Shown here: one piece after another, positions 23,467 through 32,514 of the stretch
Layout: every line of letters starts with the position of its first letter
Numbering within the stretch: the stretch's first letter is position 1
Assembly: GCA_035540935.1 (NCBI GenBank)
Contig: DATLFS010000119.1
Span: forward strand, 1 to 41,722
Source: DATLFS01 sp035540935
GTDB taxonomy: Bacteria; Actinomycetota; CADDZG01; WHSQ01
Length of the DNA: 41,722 nucleotides
Direction: 5' to 3'
Program-made: the position numbers and the translations under genes
The notes under the pieces: model-generated
The model's input: the letters and a program-made list of their open reading frames with translations, nothing else
Databases searched by the model: none
Told to the model about the DNA's origin: nothing

Positions 23467-23470
<4 letters not shown>
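22694..23470 (-). CDS. Purine nucleoside phosphorylase (trimeric type)
   Basis: A 258-aa PNP/MTAP-family enzyme that phosphorolyses inosine or guanosine-type (deoxy)nucleosides to base and (deoxy)ribose-1-phosphate. It has ALGSGLG (phosphate site), GHEGRLYHGEVEGVRVLAFAGRAHLYEG-type strands, LTNAAGAI, then GPTYETPAEIRML and GADLVGMSTVNEAI, and the TNRAAG closing motif. The GTG start overlaps the last bases of the pyrimidine phosphorylase gene, implying coupling. Longer in-frame readings (up to 23836) are antisense extension, not real. It is the last gene of the nucleoside operon. Confidence 0.92.
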
Positions 23471-24738
<1,268 letters not shown>

Positions 24739-24742
24739 CGGG

Positions 24743-25147
24743 TTACCCGCTGCGTTCGTCGAGGTCGCCCGGGAGGAACGCGTCGGGCAGAAGCGAGTCG
24801 AGGCGCCTCGGCCCGTCGGGGGCGTCGATCAGGCATTCGCCCCCGCCGTGCTCGACGAGCAGCTGGCGGCAGCGGCCGCACGGAGTGAGCGGGTCGCCGT
24901 CGGCGGCGACCACGACCACCGCTATCAGGCGCCCGCCGCCGGAGTCGTGCAGGTCGGACACGAGGCCACATTCCGCGCAGAGCGTGAGCCCGTAGGAGGC
25001 GTTCTCGACGTTGCAGCCGGTGACTATCTCGCCGTCGTCGACGAGACCGGCCGCTCCGGCGCGCAGGCCGGAGTAGGGCGCGTAGGCGCGCCGGGCGGCG
25101 TCACGCGCTTCGGCACGGAGGTCGTCCCACGGGATCGGCTCGGTCAT
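24743..25147 (-). CDS. cdd: Cytidine deaminase
   Basis: A 134-aa homotetrameric-type cytidine deaminase. Zinc ligands Cys57, Cys90 and Cys93 and catalytic Glu59 are present (CAEC and TPCGRCRQ), with GCNVENASYGL binding the nucleoside. It deaminates cytidine/deoxycytidine to uridine/deoxyuridine, the substrate of the neighbouring phosphorylase. The residue after CAE is Cys rather than a more usual Arg, an innocuous-looking variation. It lies 11 bases downstream of the second permease in the same operon. Confidence 0.95.
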   Translation of the reverse strand: MTEPIPWDDLRAEARDAARRAYAPYSGLRAGAAGLVDDGEIVTGCNVENASYGLTLCAECGLVSDLHDSGGGRLIAVVVVAADGDPLTPCGRCRQLLVEHGGGECLIDAPDGPRRLDSLLPDAFLPGDLDERSG

Positions 25148-25158
25148 CGCGGTGCAGC

Positions 25159-26418
25159 CTATTCCTTCGAGTAAGGCTGACCGTCGGCCGCGGGCGGCCG
25201 CGCCCGTCCAACGACTCCAGCCACCACGAGGATCGTCGCCAGATACGGCGCCATGGCGAGGAACTCGGACGGGATCGGGACGTTCAGGATGGCGAGCTTG
25301 TTCTGGAGCGAGTCGGCGAAGCCGAACACGAGCGCGGCGCCGAACGCGCCTATCGGGTTCCAGCGCCCGAAGATCATGGCCGCGAGAGCGATGAAGCCCT
25401 TGCCGGCGGTCATGTTCTCGTCGAAGCGACCTACGGCTCCGAGTGTCAGGTAGGCACCGGCGAGACCCGCGACAGCGCCGCCGAGGATGACGTTCCGGTA
25501 GCGGACCCTCAACACGTTCACACCGACCGTCTCCGCCGCGTGCGGGTGCTCACCGACGGCGCGGACGCGCAGCCCCCAGCGCGTGCGGAAGAGGCCGACC
25601 CACACGATCGCGATGAGGACGAAGGTCAGGAAGACGAAGACGTTGTTCCGGAAGAGGAGCGGCCCCACGAGCGGGATCTTCGACAGGAGGGGAACGGCGA
25701 TCGGGCTGAAGGTCCCGGGGCTGTTCAGATCCGGATAGCTGACGAGGATGCGGGCGGTGAGGTACGAAGTCATCCCCAGGGCGAAGATGTTGAGCACCGT
25801 CCCGGCGACGATCTGGTCGACGCGGTAGCGGATCGCCAGGACCGCAAGCGCCGCTCCCAGAAGAGCACCCGCGGCCGCGGCCGCGCCGGTTCCGATCAAG
25901 AGATTTCCCGCCGCGCTTGCGACCATCGCGCCGGCGAAAGCAGCCGTCAGCATCATTCCTTCGATCGCGATGTTGATGACGCCCGATCGCTCGCACAGCA
26001 CGCCCGAAAGGGCGCCCAGCGTCAGAGGGACGGAGCGCAGGAGCGTGCTCTGGAGCATCCCGTACAGGTTGAGGGACGAGCCTCGGGCGGCCCACGTGAG
26101 GAAGGCGATGACGAACAATCCGGCGACTACACCGCCGATGAGCGGCAGCTTCGTCCCGAACCCGCGCGACAGCTGGATACCGCCGAGGAACATGCAGACC
26201 ACGCTCAGCAGGTAGGCGGTCCCGGAGGCGGGAAGCCGCAGAGGCGGCAGGTCGGCGAGCTGGCCGGGACCGTTCAGGCCGAACGACGCCGAACCCTCAC
26301 CCGCGCTGCCGGCTCCGAACAGCCACGCCATCGCGAGACCGACGGCGAGGAAGGCGACGCCGGCGATGCGGGCGCGCGCCTCGGAACGCGGGGCGGCGGT
26401 TGCGACGGCAACGCTCAT
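25159..26418 (-). CDS. Nucleoside ABC transporter permease (second)
   Basis: A 419-aa membrane permease of the BPD_transp_2 (BmpA-type nucleoside) family with about ten hydrophobic segments. It has a long N-terminal region, unlike the shorter partner in some species: a first helix (about 18-36), then a low-complexity Gly/Ser/Leu stretch and further helices (about 65-110) before the conserved core (GALSGVLCERSGVINIAIEGMML at about 140-165). It overlaps the preceding permease gene by 4 bases. With the ATPase and BMP lipoprotein it would make a nucleoside importer like NupNOPQ/BmpA-NupABC. Confidence 0.92.
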   Translation of the reverse strand: MSVAVATAAPRSEARARIAGVAFLAVGLAMAWLFGAGSAGEGSASFGLNGPGQLADLPPLRLPASGTAYLLSVVCMFLGGIQLSRGFGTKLPLIGGVVAGLFVIAFLTWAARGSSLNLYGMLQSTLLRSVPLTLGALSGVLCERSGVINIAIEGMMLTAAFAGAMVASAAGNLLIGTGAAAAAGALLGAALAVLAIRYRVDQIVAGTVLNIFALGMTSYLTARILVSYPDLNSPGTFSPIAVPLLSKIPLVGPLLFRNNVFVFLTFVLIAIVWVGLFRTRWGLRVRAVGEHPHAAETVGVNVLRVRYRNVILGGAVAGLAGAYLTLGAVGRFDENMTAGKGFIALAAMIFGRWNPIGAFGAALVFGFADSLQNKLAILNVPIPSEFLAMAPYLATILVVAGVVGRARPPAADGQPYSKE

Positions 26419-27554
26419 GCGGCCCAGCTCTTGGTGAAGGCTTCCGGTTCCGCCACTCGCTCGGCGCGGATGCGGAAGACGGCGCGTACCAGTGCCGGCG
26501 CGGCGATGAAGACGATGATCAGCGCCTGGATGACCACGATGATGTCGATGGGGATGGAGGTGTCGGCCTGCATCCGGAGTGCGCCGGCGCGCAGTGCGCC
26601 GAAGAGCACGGCCGCTCCCACGACTCCCGCGGGGTGGCTCCTTCCGAGGAGCGCGAGAGCGATGGCGTCGAACCCATAGCCGAAGAAGCCGGGGGTCATG
26701 TACTTGCGTATGCCGAGGATCTGGACTCCGCCGGCCAGCCCGGCGAGCCCGCCGGCAAGAAACATCGCCACCATGTACGTCGCGCCCACGCGGATCCCTG
26801 CGTACGCGGCGGCGTCCGGGTTAGCACCGACCGACCTGAACTGGAATCCGACGGTCGACCTGAACAACAGCCACCAGACGCCCCACGCGACCAGGAGCGC
26901 GAGGACGATGCCCGCGTGGAGCCGGTACTGCGTACCGAGGAGCTGGGGGAGTTCCGCCGACTCCGAGACGATCTTCGATATCGGATCGGCGCGGTTCGGG
27001 CGCAGGAACGTCTGCGTCTTCAGCAAGAAGTTGACGAAGCTGAGCGCGATGAAGTTGAGCATGATCGTCGTGATGACCTCGTGCGCTCCCGTCCGTGCCT
27101 TCAGGAAGCCAGGGATGAACCCCCACCCGGCGCCCGCGGCGAATCCGGCGAGGAGCGCCGCCGGCAGGTGCACCAGCGCCGGAAGGTCGCGGAAGGTGAA
27201 CCCGACGTAGGTCGCCGCTATCGCACCGGCGAGGATCTGGCCTTCGCCGCCGATGTTGAAGAGCCCGGCACGGAAAGCCAGCGCCACCGACAGCCCGGCG
27301 AGGATGAGCGGCGTCGCGGTGACGATCGTCTCGCTGACGGCGCGGACACTTCCGAACGATCCTTCGAACAACGCGCTGTAGGCGCCCGACACGAGCGCCC
27401 AAGAGAGCGATAGGGCGCGCGCCGGGTTGCGGGCGGACGACGCCCAGGCGCGGAGGGTCTCGGGGTCGGTGAAGACGATGACGATGGCGCCCACGACCAG
27501 CGCCGCCACGAGGGCGAGGGCCGGCACGAGCAAGGCGCGGAGGAGCGTTTTCAC
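26415..27554 (-). CDS. Nucleoside ABC transporter permease (first)
   Basis: A 379-aa permease, the partner of the next gene. It has an N-terminal helix (about 8-30) and a conserved core with FRAGLFNIGGEGQILAGAI (around 93-112), several helices, and a C-terminal cytoplasmic end. It overlaps the ATPase stop region by 4 bases (GTGA-type coupling). The family imports ribo- and deoxyribonucleosides in lactococci, streptococci and Borrelia. Confidence 0.93.
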   Translation of the reverse strand: MKTLLRALLVPALALVAALVVGAIVIVFTDPETLRAWASSARNPARALSLSWALVSGAYSALFEGSFGSVRAVSETIVTATPLILAGLSVALAFRAGLFNIGGEGQILAGAIAATYVGFTFRDLPALVHLPAALLAGFAAGAGWGFIPGFLKARTGAHEVITTIMLNFIALSFVNFLLKTQTFLRPNRADPISKIVSESAELPQLLGTQYRLHAGIVLALLVAWGVWWLLFRSTVGFQFRSVGANPDAAAYAGIRVGATYMVAMFLAGGLAGLAGGVQILGIRKYMTPGFFGYGFDAIALALLGRSHPAGVVGAAVLFGALRAGALRMQADTSIPIDIIVVIQALIIVFIAAPALVRAVFRIRAERVAEPEAFTKSWAA

Positions 27555-29089
27555 GCCGGCTCCTCGCCTTTGCCGGAGGTCCCTTCGTCGCGATGCCCCG
27601 CCATGAGGAGCCCCACCTTCGCCCTCGTTGCGTCATCCCGGTCGAGGATGGCGATGATCCGCCCTTGGAACATGACCGCGATCCGGTCCGCCAGCGACAT
27701 GATCTCGTCGAGCTCCGACGAGACGAGCAGGACGGCGGCACCTTCGTCGCGCTTCTCTACGACGCGGCGATGGATGTACTGGATCGACCCCACATCGAGG
27801 CCGCGGGTCGGCTGGGCCGCGATCAGCAACCGGTCACCTCGCGAGAACTCGCGCGCCACGATCACCTTCTGCTGGTTGCCGCCCGACAGGTTGCGCGCCG
27901 GCACGTCTGCCGACGGCGTGCGGATGTCGAACTCGTCGATGAGCCGCCCGGCATTCTCCGCGACCGCCGCGCGATCGATCCTGAGGCCGCGGGCGAAGGG
28001 CGTGCGGTGGGATTGGTTGAGCACGAGGTTGTCTCGGATGGGGAAGGTCCCGATGATGCCGTGTCGTTGCCGGTCCTCCGGGACGTGGGCGACACCGGCC
28101 TCGAAGAGCCGGCGCGGCTGTGCACCGGTGACGTCGCGGCCGTCGAGGCGGATGGTTCCGCGGGCGACCGGGCGCATCCCTGCGATCGCCTCGACCAGCT
28201 CGGTCTGTCCATTGCCTTGCACCCCCGCCACAGCGAGGATCTCGCCCGCACGGATCTCGAAGGAGACGTCGTCGACGGCCGGATGACCGCGGTCGTCGAG
28301 AGCGCGGAGATCGCGGACCTCGAGAACGGGCGCGCCGGGTGCCGCGGCGGTTTTCTGAATCTCGAGGCTGACGTCGCGGCCGACCATCAGGCTTGCCAGC
28401 CGCGCCTCGTCCGTCTCTTGCGGTGTCGTCGTCCCCACCACCTCACCGCGCCTCAGCACGACGATGCGGTCGGCGATCGCCATCACCTCTTTGAGCTTGT
28501 GAGAGATGAAGATCACGGAGTGACCCGCGCTCTTGAACGATTCGATGATCTGCATGAGGTCGTCGATCTCGTTCGGCGTCAGGACCGCGGTCGGCTCGTC
28601 GAGGATGAGGCAGTCGGCGCGCCGGTAGAGCGCTTTGAGGATCTCGACGCGCTGCTGTATGCCGACCGGAAGGTCTTCTACGACGGCATCCGGGTCGACG
28701 CGCAGGCCGTACTGCTCGGAGAGCTCCCGGATGCGCGCCCTTGCAGCGGCCCGATCCAGCCATCCCGCGCGTCCAGTGGGCTCAACCCCCAAGACGATGT
28801 TCTCCGCCACCGTGAAGACGGGGACGAGCATGAAGTGCTGATGGACCATGCCGATCCCGGCCGCGATCGCGTCTGCGGGTGAGTCGAGCGTCACGGGTTC
28901 GTCGTCGAGCAGGATCGTCCCTTCGTCCGGCGTCACGAGGCCGAACAAGATGTTCATGAGCGTCGATTTGCCGGCCCCGTTCTCGCCCAGCAGCGCGAGA
29001 ACCTCGCCGGGCTCGACGTGGAGGTGGACGTCCTTGTTCGCGACGACGCCCGGGAAGCGCTTGGTGATCCCGCGAAGCTCGACCTTCAC
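27551..29089 (-). CDS. Nucleoside ABC transporter ATPase (two-domain)
   Basis: A 512-aa protein with two ABC domains. The first has Walker A GENGAGKST (35-43), an unusual signature (VGIQQRVEI) and Walker B LILDEPTAVL. The second has a degenerate Walker A (GVQGNGQTELVEAI) and the signature NLSGGNQQKVIVARE. This asymmetry is normal for BMP-type and sugar transporters. The start is GTG at 29089, matching the family's start; an upstream extension is not supported. It lies 49 bases downstream of the BMP gene, a spacer containing a 10-bp palindrome CGCCCGGGCG at 29103-29112. Confidence 0.94.
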   Translation of the reverse strand: MKVELRGITKRFPGVVANKDVHLHVEPGEVLALLGENGAGKSTLMNILFGLVTPDEGTILLDDEPVTLDSPADAIAAGIGMVHQHFMLVPVFTVAENIVLGVEPTGRAGWLDRAAARARIRELSEQYGLRVDPDAVVEDLPVGIQQRVEILKALYRRADCLILDEPTAVLTPNEIDDLMQIIESFKSAGHSVIFISHKLKEVMAIADRIVVLRRGEVVGTTTPQETDEARLASLMVGRDVSLEIQKTAAAPGAPVLEVRDLRALDDRGHPAVDDVSFEIRAGEILAVAGVQGNGQTELVEAIAGMRPVARGTIRLDGRDVTGAQPRRLFEAGVAHVPEDRQRHGIIGTFPIRDNLVLNQSHRTPFARGLRIDRAAVAENAGRLIDEFDIRTPSADVPARNLSGGNQQKVIVAREFSRGDRLLIAAQPTRGLDVGSIQYIHRRVVEKRDEGAAVLLVSSELDEIMSLADRIAVMFQGRIIAILDRDDATRAKVGLLMAGHRDEGTSGKGEEPA

Positions 29090-29138
29090 CGGATCACCAG
29101 CGCGCCCGGGCGTTCTCTGATCGTGTCGCTCTTGGCGG

Positions 29139-30236
29139 TTAGCCGCCCACCGTGATCTCGCCGGAGATGATCCCCTCGCGCAGCTCGTCGATCTGCGTCT
29201 TGAGGTCGTCCGGCACCTCATCCTCGAACTCGTGGTACGGCGCGATGCCGACGCCTTCGTTCTCGAGCGTGCCGGTGTAGAGGCCGCCCGCGAAGGTGCC
29301 CTCGACAGCCTCCTGGATCGCGTCGAATACGGCGACGTCCATGTTCTTCATCACGCTGGTCAGGAAGAGGTCGCAGAACTCAGACGCGCTCTCGCAACCG
29401 TCGGTGTCGACCCACACGAGCGAAGCGTTGCCTGCATCGCGAACTGCCTCTGCCGTGCCGAGGCCCACCGGTCCCGCCACCGGCATGATGATGTCTGCCC
29501 CCTCGTCGAGGAGCTGCCGACCGAGCTGGTTGCCCTTCTCGAGGTCTTCGAACGACTCCGCGAACAACCCGTTCTGATTCTCGGCGTTCCAACCTTTCAG
29601 CGCGACGTTGGCGTCGTTCTCCGAGTTGTAATGCTCCATCCCGGCTTGGAACCCGTTCATGAAGATCGTCACCGGCGGGATGTTGATGCCGCCGAAGGTC
29701 CCGAGCGTCCCGCTCTCTGTCATACCGGCGGAGAGATATCCGGCGAGGAAGGCCGCCTCGTCGGTCGCGAAGGTGAGCTCCTTCACGTTGTCGTAAGTGA
29801 CGTCCTCACCCTTGTCGGCGTCGAAGAAGTCGACGTCGACGATCGCGAAGTTCTGGTCGGGGTTCGCCTCGGCAGCTGCCGCGGTCGCGTCGCCCAGCAG
29901 GAAGCCGACGGTCACGATGAGATCGCAGCCCTGGTCGATGAAGGTCTGGATGTTCGGCTCGAAGTCGGCCTCACTCGTCGACTCGAGGACCTTGATCTCA
30001 ACGCCCAGTTCCTCCTCGGCGCGCTGCAGGCCGGCGTAGGCCGTCTGGTTGAACGACTTGTCGTCGACGCCGCCCGTGTCGGTCACCTGGCACGCGAGGA
30101 AGTCGGCACCCGGTGCCCCCTCGGTTCCCGTCCCGGCCCCGGTGTCCTCCGGCTCCTCTTCGGCGGCACAGGCGGCCCCCAAGATCGCGAGGGCGATGAC
30201 GATCGCCGGCAACCACCTGCTCTTACGGCTTCGCAA
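29139..30236 (-). CDS. BMP-family nucleoside-binding lipoprotein
   Basis: A 365-aa lipoprotein of the BMP/PnrA family. The signal sequence ends in lipobox LGAAC (Cys23 lipidated), followed by an acidic Gly/Thr linker. The two-lobed binding domain starts with VTDTGGVDDKSFNQ, in which the Asp-Asp and Asn contact the nucleoside in known members, then FATDEAAFLAGYLSA and VWVDTDGCES. It captures purine or pyrimidine nucleosides outside the membrane for the downstream ABC system. It is the first gene of a seven-gene operon. The start is TTG with GGGAGG 7-8 bases upstream. The 148-bp upstream region contains no obvious riboswitch. Confidence 0.94.
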   Translation of the reverse strand: MRSRKSRWLPAIVIALAILGAACAAEEEPEDTGAGTGTEGAPGADFLACQVTDTGGVDDKSFNQTAYAGLQRAEEELGVEIKVLESTSEADFEPNIQTFIDQGCDLIVTVGFLLGDATAAAAEANPDQNFAIVDVDFFDADKGEDVTYDNVKELTFATDEAAFLAGYLSAGMTESGTLGTFGGINIPPVTIFMNGFQAGMEHYNSENDANVALKGWNAENQNGLFAESFEDLEKGNQLGRQLLDEGADIIMPVAGPVGLGTAEAVRDAGNASLVWVDTDGCESASEFCDLFLTSVMKNMDVAVFDAIQEAVEGTFAGGLYTGTLENEGVGIAPYHEFEDEVPDDLKTQIDELREGIISGEITVGG

Positions 30237-30384
30237 CTGAGGGCCTCCCTTTCTGTCTTCTCATCCCGCGCCGTCGCGGCGGTTCGACGCCGCGGCGGAT
30301 GGCCCAGGGCCACAGGGCGACAGCATAAGAGGAATCGACGTGCTCGGATAGGTGGGAGCGTTCGGGGCTCGATAGTCTCGCCGC

Positions 30385-31047
30385 GTGGCGGAGACGGTGA
30401 TGGCGGCCGCACTCGTGGCCTACAACGCCGTCTTGAATCGGTGGCCTGCGTTCCACGGCTGGGGGTACGTGCCGGTGAACCTCGCCGCCGCCGGCGTCCT
30501 CGTCGCCGCGGGTTCTCTCCTCGGCCTGTCGGTCGACCAGATGGGGCTCGCACCCGACGCCGTCGGGCTCCTGATCGGCCTGGCCGCAGGAGGCGCCTGC
30601 GGCGTGCCGCTCCTTCTCGTCTCCGGCTCGCGTCTCTCCCGCCTCCTCGCCGACCGGCGTGCTGGGGAGGGGCTCGCCTGGTACCGCGCGGCGATCCGGA
30701 TCCCGCTCGGTACCGCGCTGTTCGAGGAGGTCGCGTTCCGCGGCGTCCTGCTCGGCCTGCTGTTCGAGTACGGCCGGCCGGCGGCGGTGCTCGTGTCCTC
30801 GGCCGTGTTCGGTCTCTGGCACGTCGAGCCGGCGCGACAGATGGCGCGCATCAACGGGCGCGATCCCTCGGCGACGATCGCGGCAACCGTTGTGTTCACG
30901 GCGGGCGCCGGGGTTCTCTTCGGCTGGCTGCGCGTGACCTCCGGAGGGATCGCGCTTCCCACCGGGCTGCACGCGGCGGTGAACGTCGCCGCGTATCTCG
31001 CGGGACGGCGGGCGCTGGCGCGTCATCGCGTAGCATCGCCGTCGTGA
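30385..31047 (+). CDS. CPBP-family intramembrane metalloprotease
   Basis: A 220-aa membrane protein with about six helices. The CPBP (Rce1/CAAX-protease-like) motifs are in order: FEEVAFRG (EExxxR, near 112-118), FGLWH (FxxxH, near 147), and GLHAAVN (HxxxN, near 193-197). Bacterial members act in protein processing or bacteriocin self-immunity; no bacteriocin gene is nearby. The GTG start lies 6 bases after a TAGTCT hexamer (30373-30378), a leaderless promoter. The stop overlaps the pduO start. Confidence 0.9.
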   Translation: MAETVMAAALVAYNAVLNRWPAFHGWGYVPVNLAAAGVLVAAGSLLGLSVDQMGLAPDAVGLLIGLAAGGACGVPLLLVSGSRLSRLLADRRAGEGLAWYRAAIRIPLGTALFEEVAFRGVLLGLLFEYGRPAAVLVSSAVFGLWHVEPARQMARINGRDPSATIAATVVFTAGAGVLFGWLRVTSGGIALPTGLHAAVNVAAYLAGRRALARHRVASPS

Positions 31048-31607
31048 GGATCTACACGCGCAAGGGCGACGACGGGACCACCGGTCTTCTCTACGGCGGG
31101 CGCGTGGCGAAGGACGATGCCCGGACGCAGGTCTACGGCACCCTCGACGAGGTGGTCTCCGCGCTCGGAGTGGCGCGCGCCGGAGGTCTGACGGAACGCG
31201 CCGAGGAGATCGTCGTTCGGATCCAGCGCGAGATGTTCGTCGTCGGGGCGCAGCTGGCCACCGCGGAGGCGAACCAGGCGAAACTGCAGCCCGGCGTCTC
31301 CAAGATCACACCCGAGATGACCGCGACGACGGAGGCCGACATCGACGCGCTCGTCGCCGAGCACCCGCTTCCGGAGGAGTTCGTGCTGCCCGGCGCGACC
31401 CTCGCTTCGGCCGGTCTCGATCTGGCCCGCTCGACCGTCCGGCGCGCCGAGCGTCAGGCGGTGACGATGGAGCGCGACGGCCTCGTGCCGGACCCGGAGA
31501 TCCTGCGGTATCTCAATCGCGTCTCCGACCTGTTGTTCGCGCTGGCTCGCTATGACGAAGCGGAGAGGGGCGTCCGCGCCCGCCCGAGCCGCGCCGACCG
31601 CGAATGA
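31044..31607 (+). CDS. ATP:cob(I)alamin adenosyltransferase (PduO type)
   Basis: A 187-aa enzyme that makes adenosylcobalamin from cob(I)alamin and ATP. It starts VRIYTRKGDDGTTGLLYGGR, the ATP-binding N-terminal motif, and has YGTLDEVVSALG, and LPGATLASAGLDLARSTVRRAER with the conserved Arg-rich helix, then LNRVSDLLFALAR. The length and motifs are standard. The start GTG overlaps the CPBP stop (GTGA) and also follows TAGCAT (31031-31036) by 7 bases, so an internal leaderless promoter is possible. Its end overlaps the Nudix start (ATGA). Confidence 0.95.
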   Translation: MRIYTRKGDDGTTGLLYGGRVAKDDARTQVYGTLDEVVSALGVARAGGLTERAEEIVVRIQREMFVVGAQLATAEANQAKLQPGVSKITPEMTATTEADIDALVAEHPLPEEFVLPGATLASAGLDLARSTVRRAERQAVTMERDGLVPDPEILRYLNRVSDLLFALARYDEAERGVRARPSRADRE

Positions 31608-32122
31608 CCGGTTTCCGCTTCTGCCCGTGGTGCGGCGATGGGCTCGAGCAGCGTTCGGGCGAAGAGGCGGGTTATTGCGCCCGCGACGACCGGGTCTGGT
31701 ACCGCAACGCGGCGCCCACCGTCGGGGCGGCGATCGTCCGCGACGGGAGATGTCTCGTGACGGTGCGCGGCCGGCCGCCCGAGGAGGGCCGGGTCGACGT
31801 GCCCGGCGGGTTCCTCAGGGTCGACGAGACCCCGGTCGAGGGCCTGAAGCGGGAGCTGCGCGAGGAGCTGGGCGTCGAGGTCGAGGTCTCCGACGACGAC
31901 TATGTGCAGGCGGTTCCGCACGTCTATGGCGATCGCGGAGACGTGAACCTCGCCATCGGCTTCGTGGCGCGTCTCGCCGGCGGGACTCCGACGCCGGCCG
32001 ATGATGTGGCCGCCTTCAAGTGGGTAACGGAAGAGGACCTGGACGATCTCGATTTCGCCTGGGAGCAAGACCGAGACCTCGCGAGAAAGGCACTGCAACG
32101 TGCGAAAGAGACACGCGGTTGA
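31604..32122 (+). CDS. Nudix hydrolase with N-terminal zinc-ribbon-like segment
   Basis: A 172-aa Nudix hydrolase. It starts with a partial zinc ribbon (CPWC at 7-10, then only one further Cys at 25). The Nudix box spans 69-91: Gly-x5-Glu-x7-Arg-Glu-x2-Glu-Glu, seen as GGFLRVDETP followed by RELREELG. Substrates of the NUDT/NudC-like group vary (NAD, nucleoside diphosphate derivatives); the present one cannot be assigned. It is coupled to pduO by ATGA overlap. Confidence 0.9.
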   Translation: MTGFRFCPWCGDGLEQRSGEEAGYCARDDRVWYRNAAPTVGAAIVRDGRCLVTVRGRPPEEGRVDVPGGFLRVDETPVEGLKRELREELGVEVEVSDDDYVQAVPHVYGDRGDVNLAIGFVARLAGGTPTPADDVAAFKWVTEEDLDDLDFAWEQDRDLARKALQRAKETRG

Positions 32123-32501
32123 GCGCGACGTCGCGCCCGACGACATCATCAGGATGATCTCCCTGGCCCGCGTCGCCGTCGGCGCCGCGCTGGCCCTGAT
32201 GCCCCGGCGGGCCGTCCGGTGGTGGCTCGGCGAACCGGCCACACCCGGCCTCCGTCACGCCGCCCGCAGCCTCGGGGCCCGAGATGCCGCGCTCGGCTTG
32301 GGGACGTTGATCGCCCTGGAGAACGACGGTGACGTCTCCAGGTGGCTCGAGGCGCAGGCGATGTCGGACGCCACCGATGCGTTCGCGACCCTCGCCTCCT
32401 TCAAGCACCTCCCGAAGGCGCGCCGGTGGATCAACCTCGTCCTCCCGATCGCGTCGACCGTGACGTGCCTCACGCTCGCCGCCGAACGCGACGAGGACTA
32501 G
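32100..32501 (+). CDS. Small membrane protein, DUF4267-like
   Basis: A 133-aa hypothetical membrane protein with hydrophobic helices near 19-36, 60-76 and 113-127. RHAARSLGARDAALGLGTLIAL and ISLARVAVGAALALMP resemble DUF4267-type small membrane proteins; the assignment is tentative. Translation from GTG at 32100 overlaps the Nudix gene by 23 bases; ATG at 32154 would give 115 aa starting at the first helix and is equally plausible. It is last in a CPBP-pduO-Nudix-membrane operon. Confidence 0.65.
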   Translation: MRKRHAVERDVAPDDIIRMISLARVAVGAALALMPRRAVRWWLGEPATPGLRHAARSLGARDAALGLGTLIALENDGDVSRWLEAQAMSDATDAFATLASFKHLPKARRWINLVLPIASTVTCLTLAAERDED

Positions 32502-32514
32502 GCGCTCCTCGTCG

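Noticed and set aside
29232..31043. Plus-strand frame extending pduO to 791 aa
   Set aside because: It runs antisense to the BMP lipoprotein and out of frame with the CPBP gene; pduO starts at 31044 with its ATP motif.
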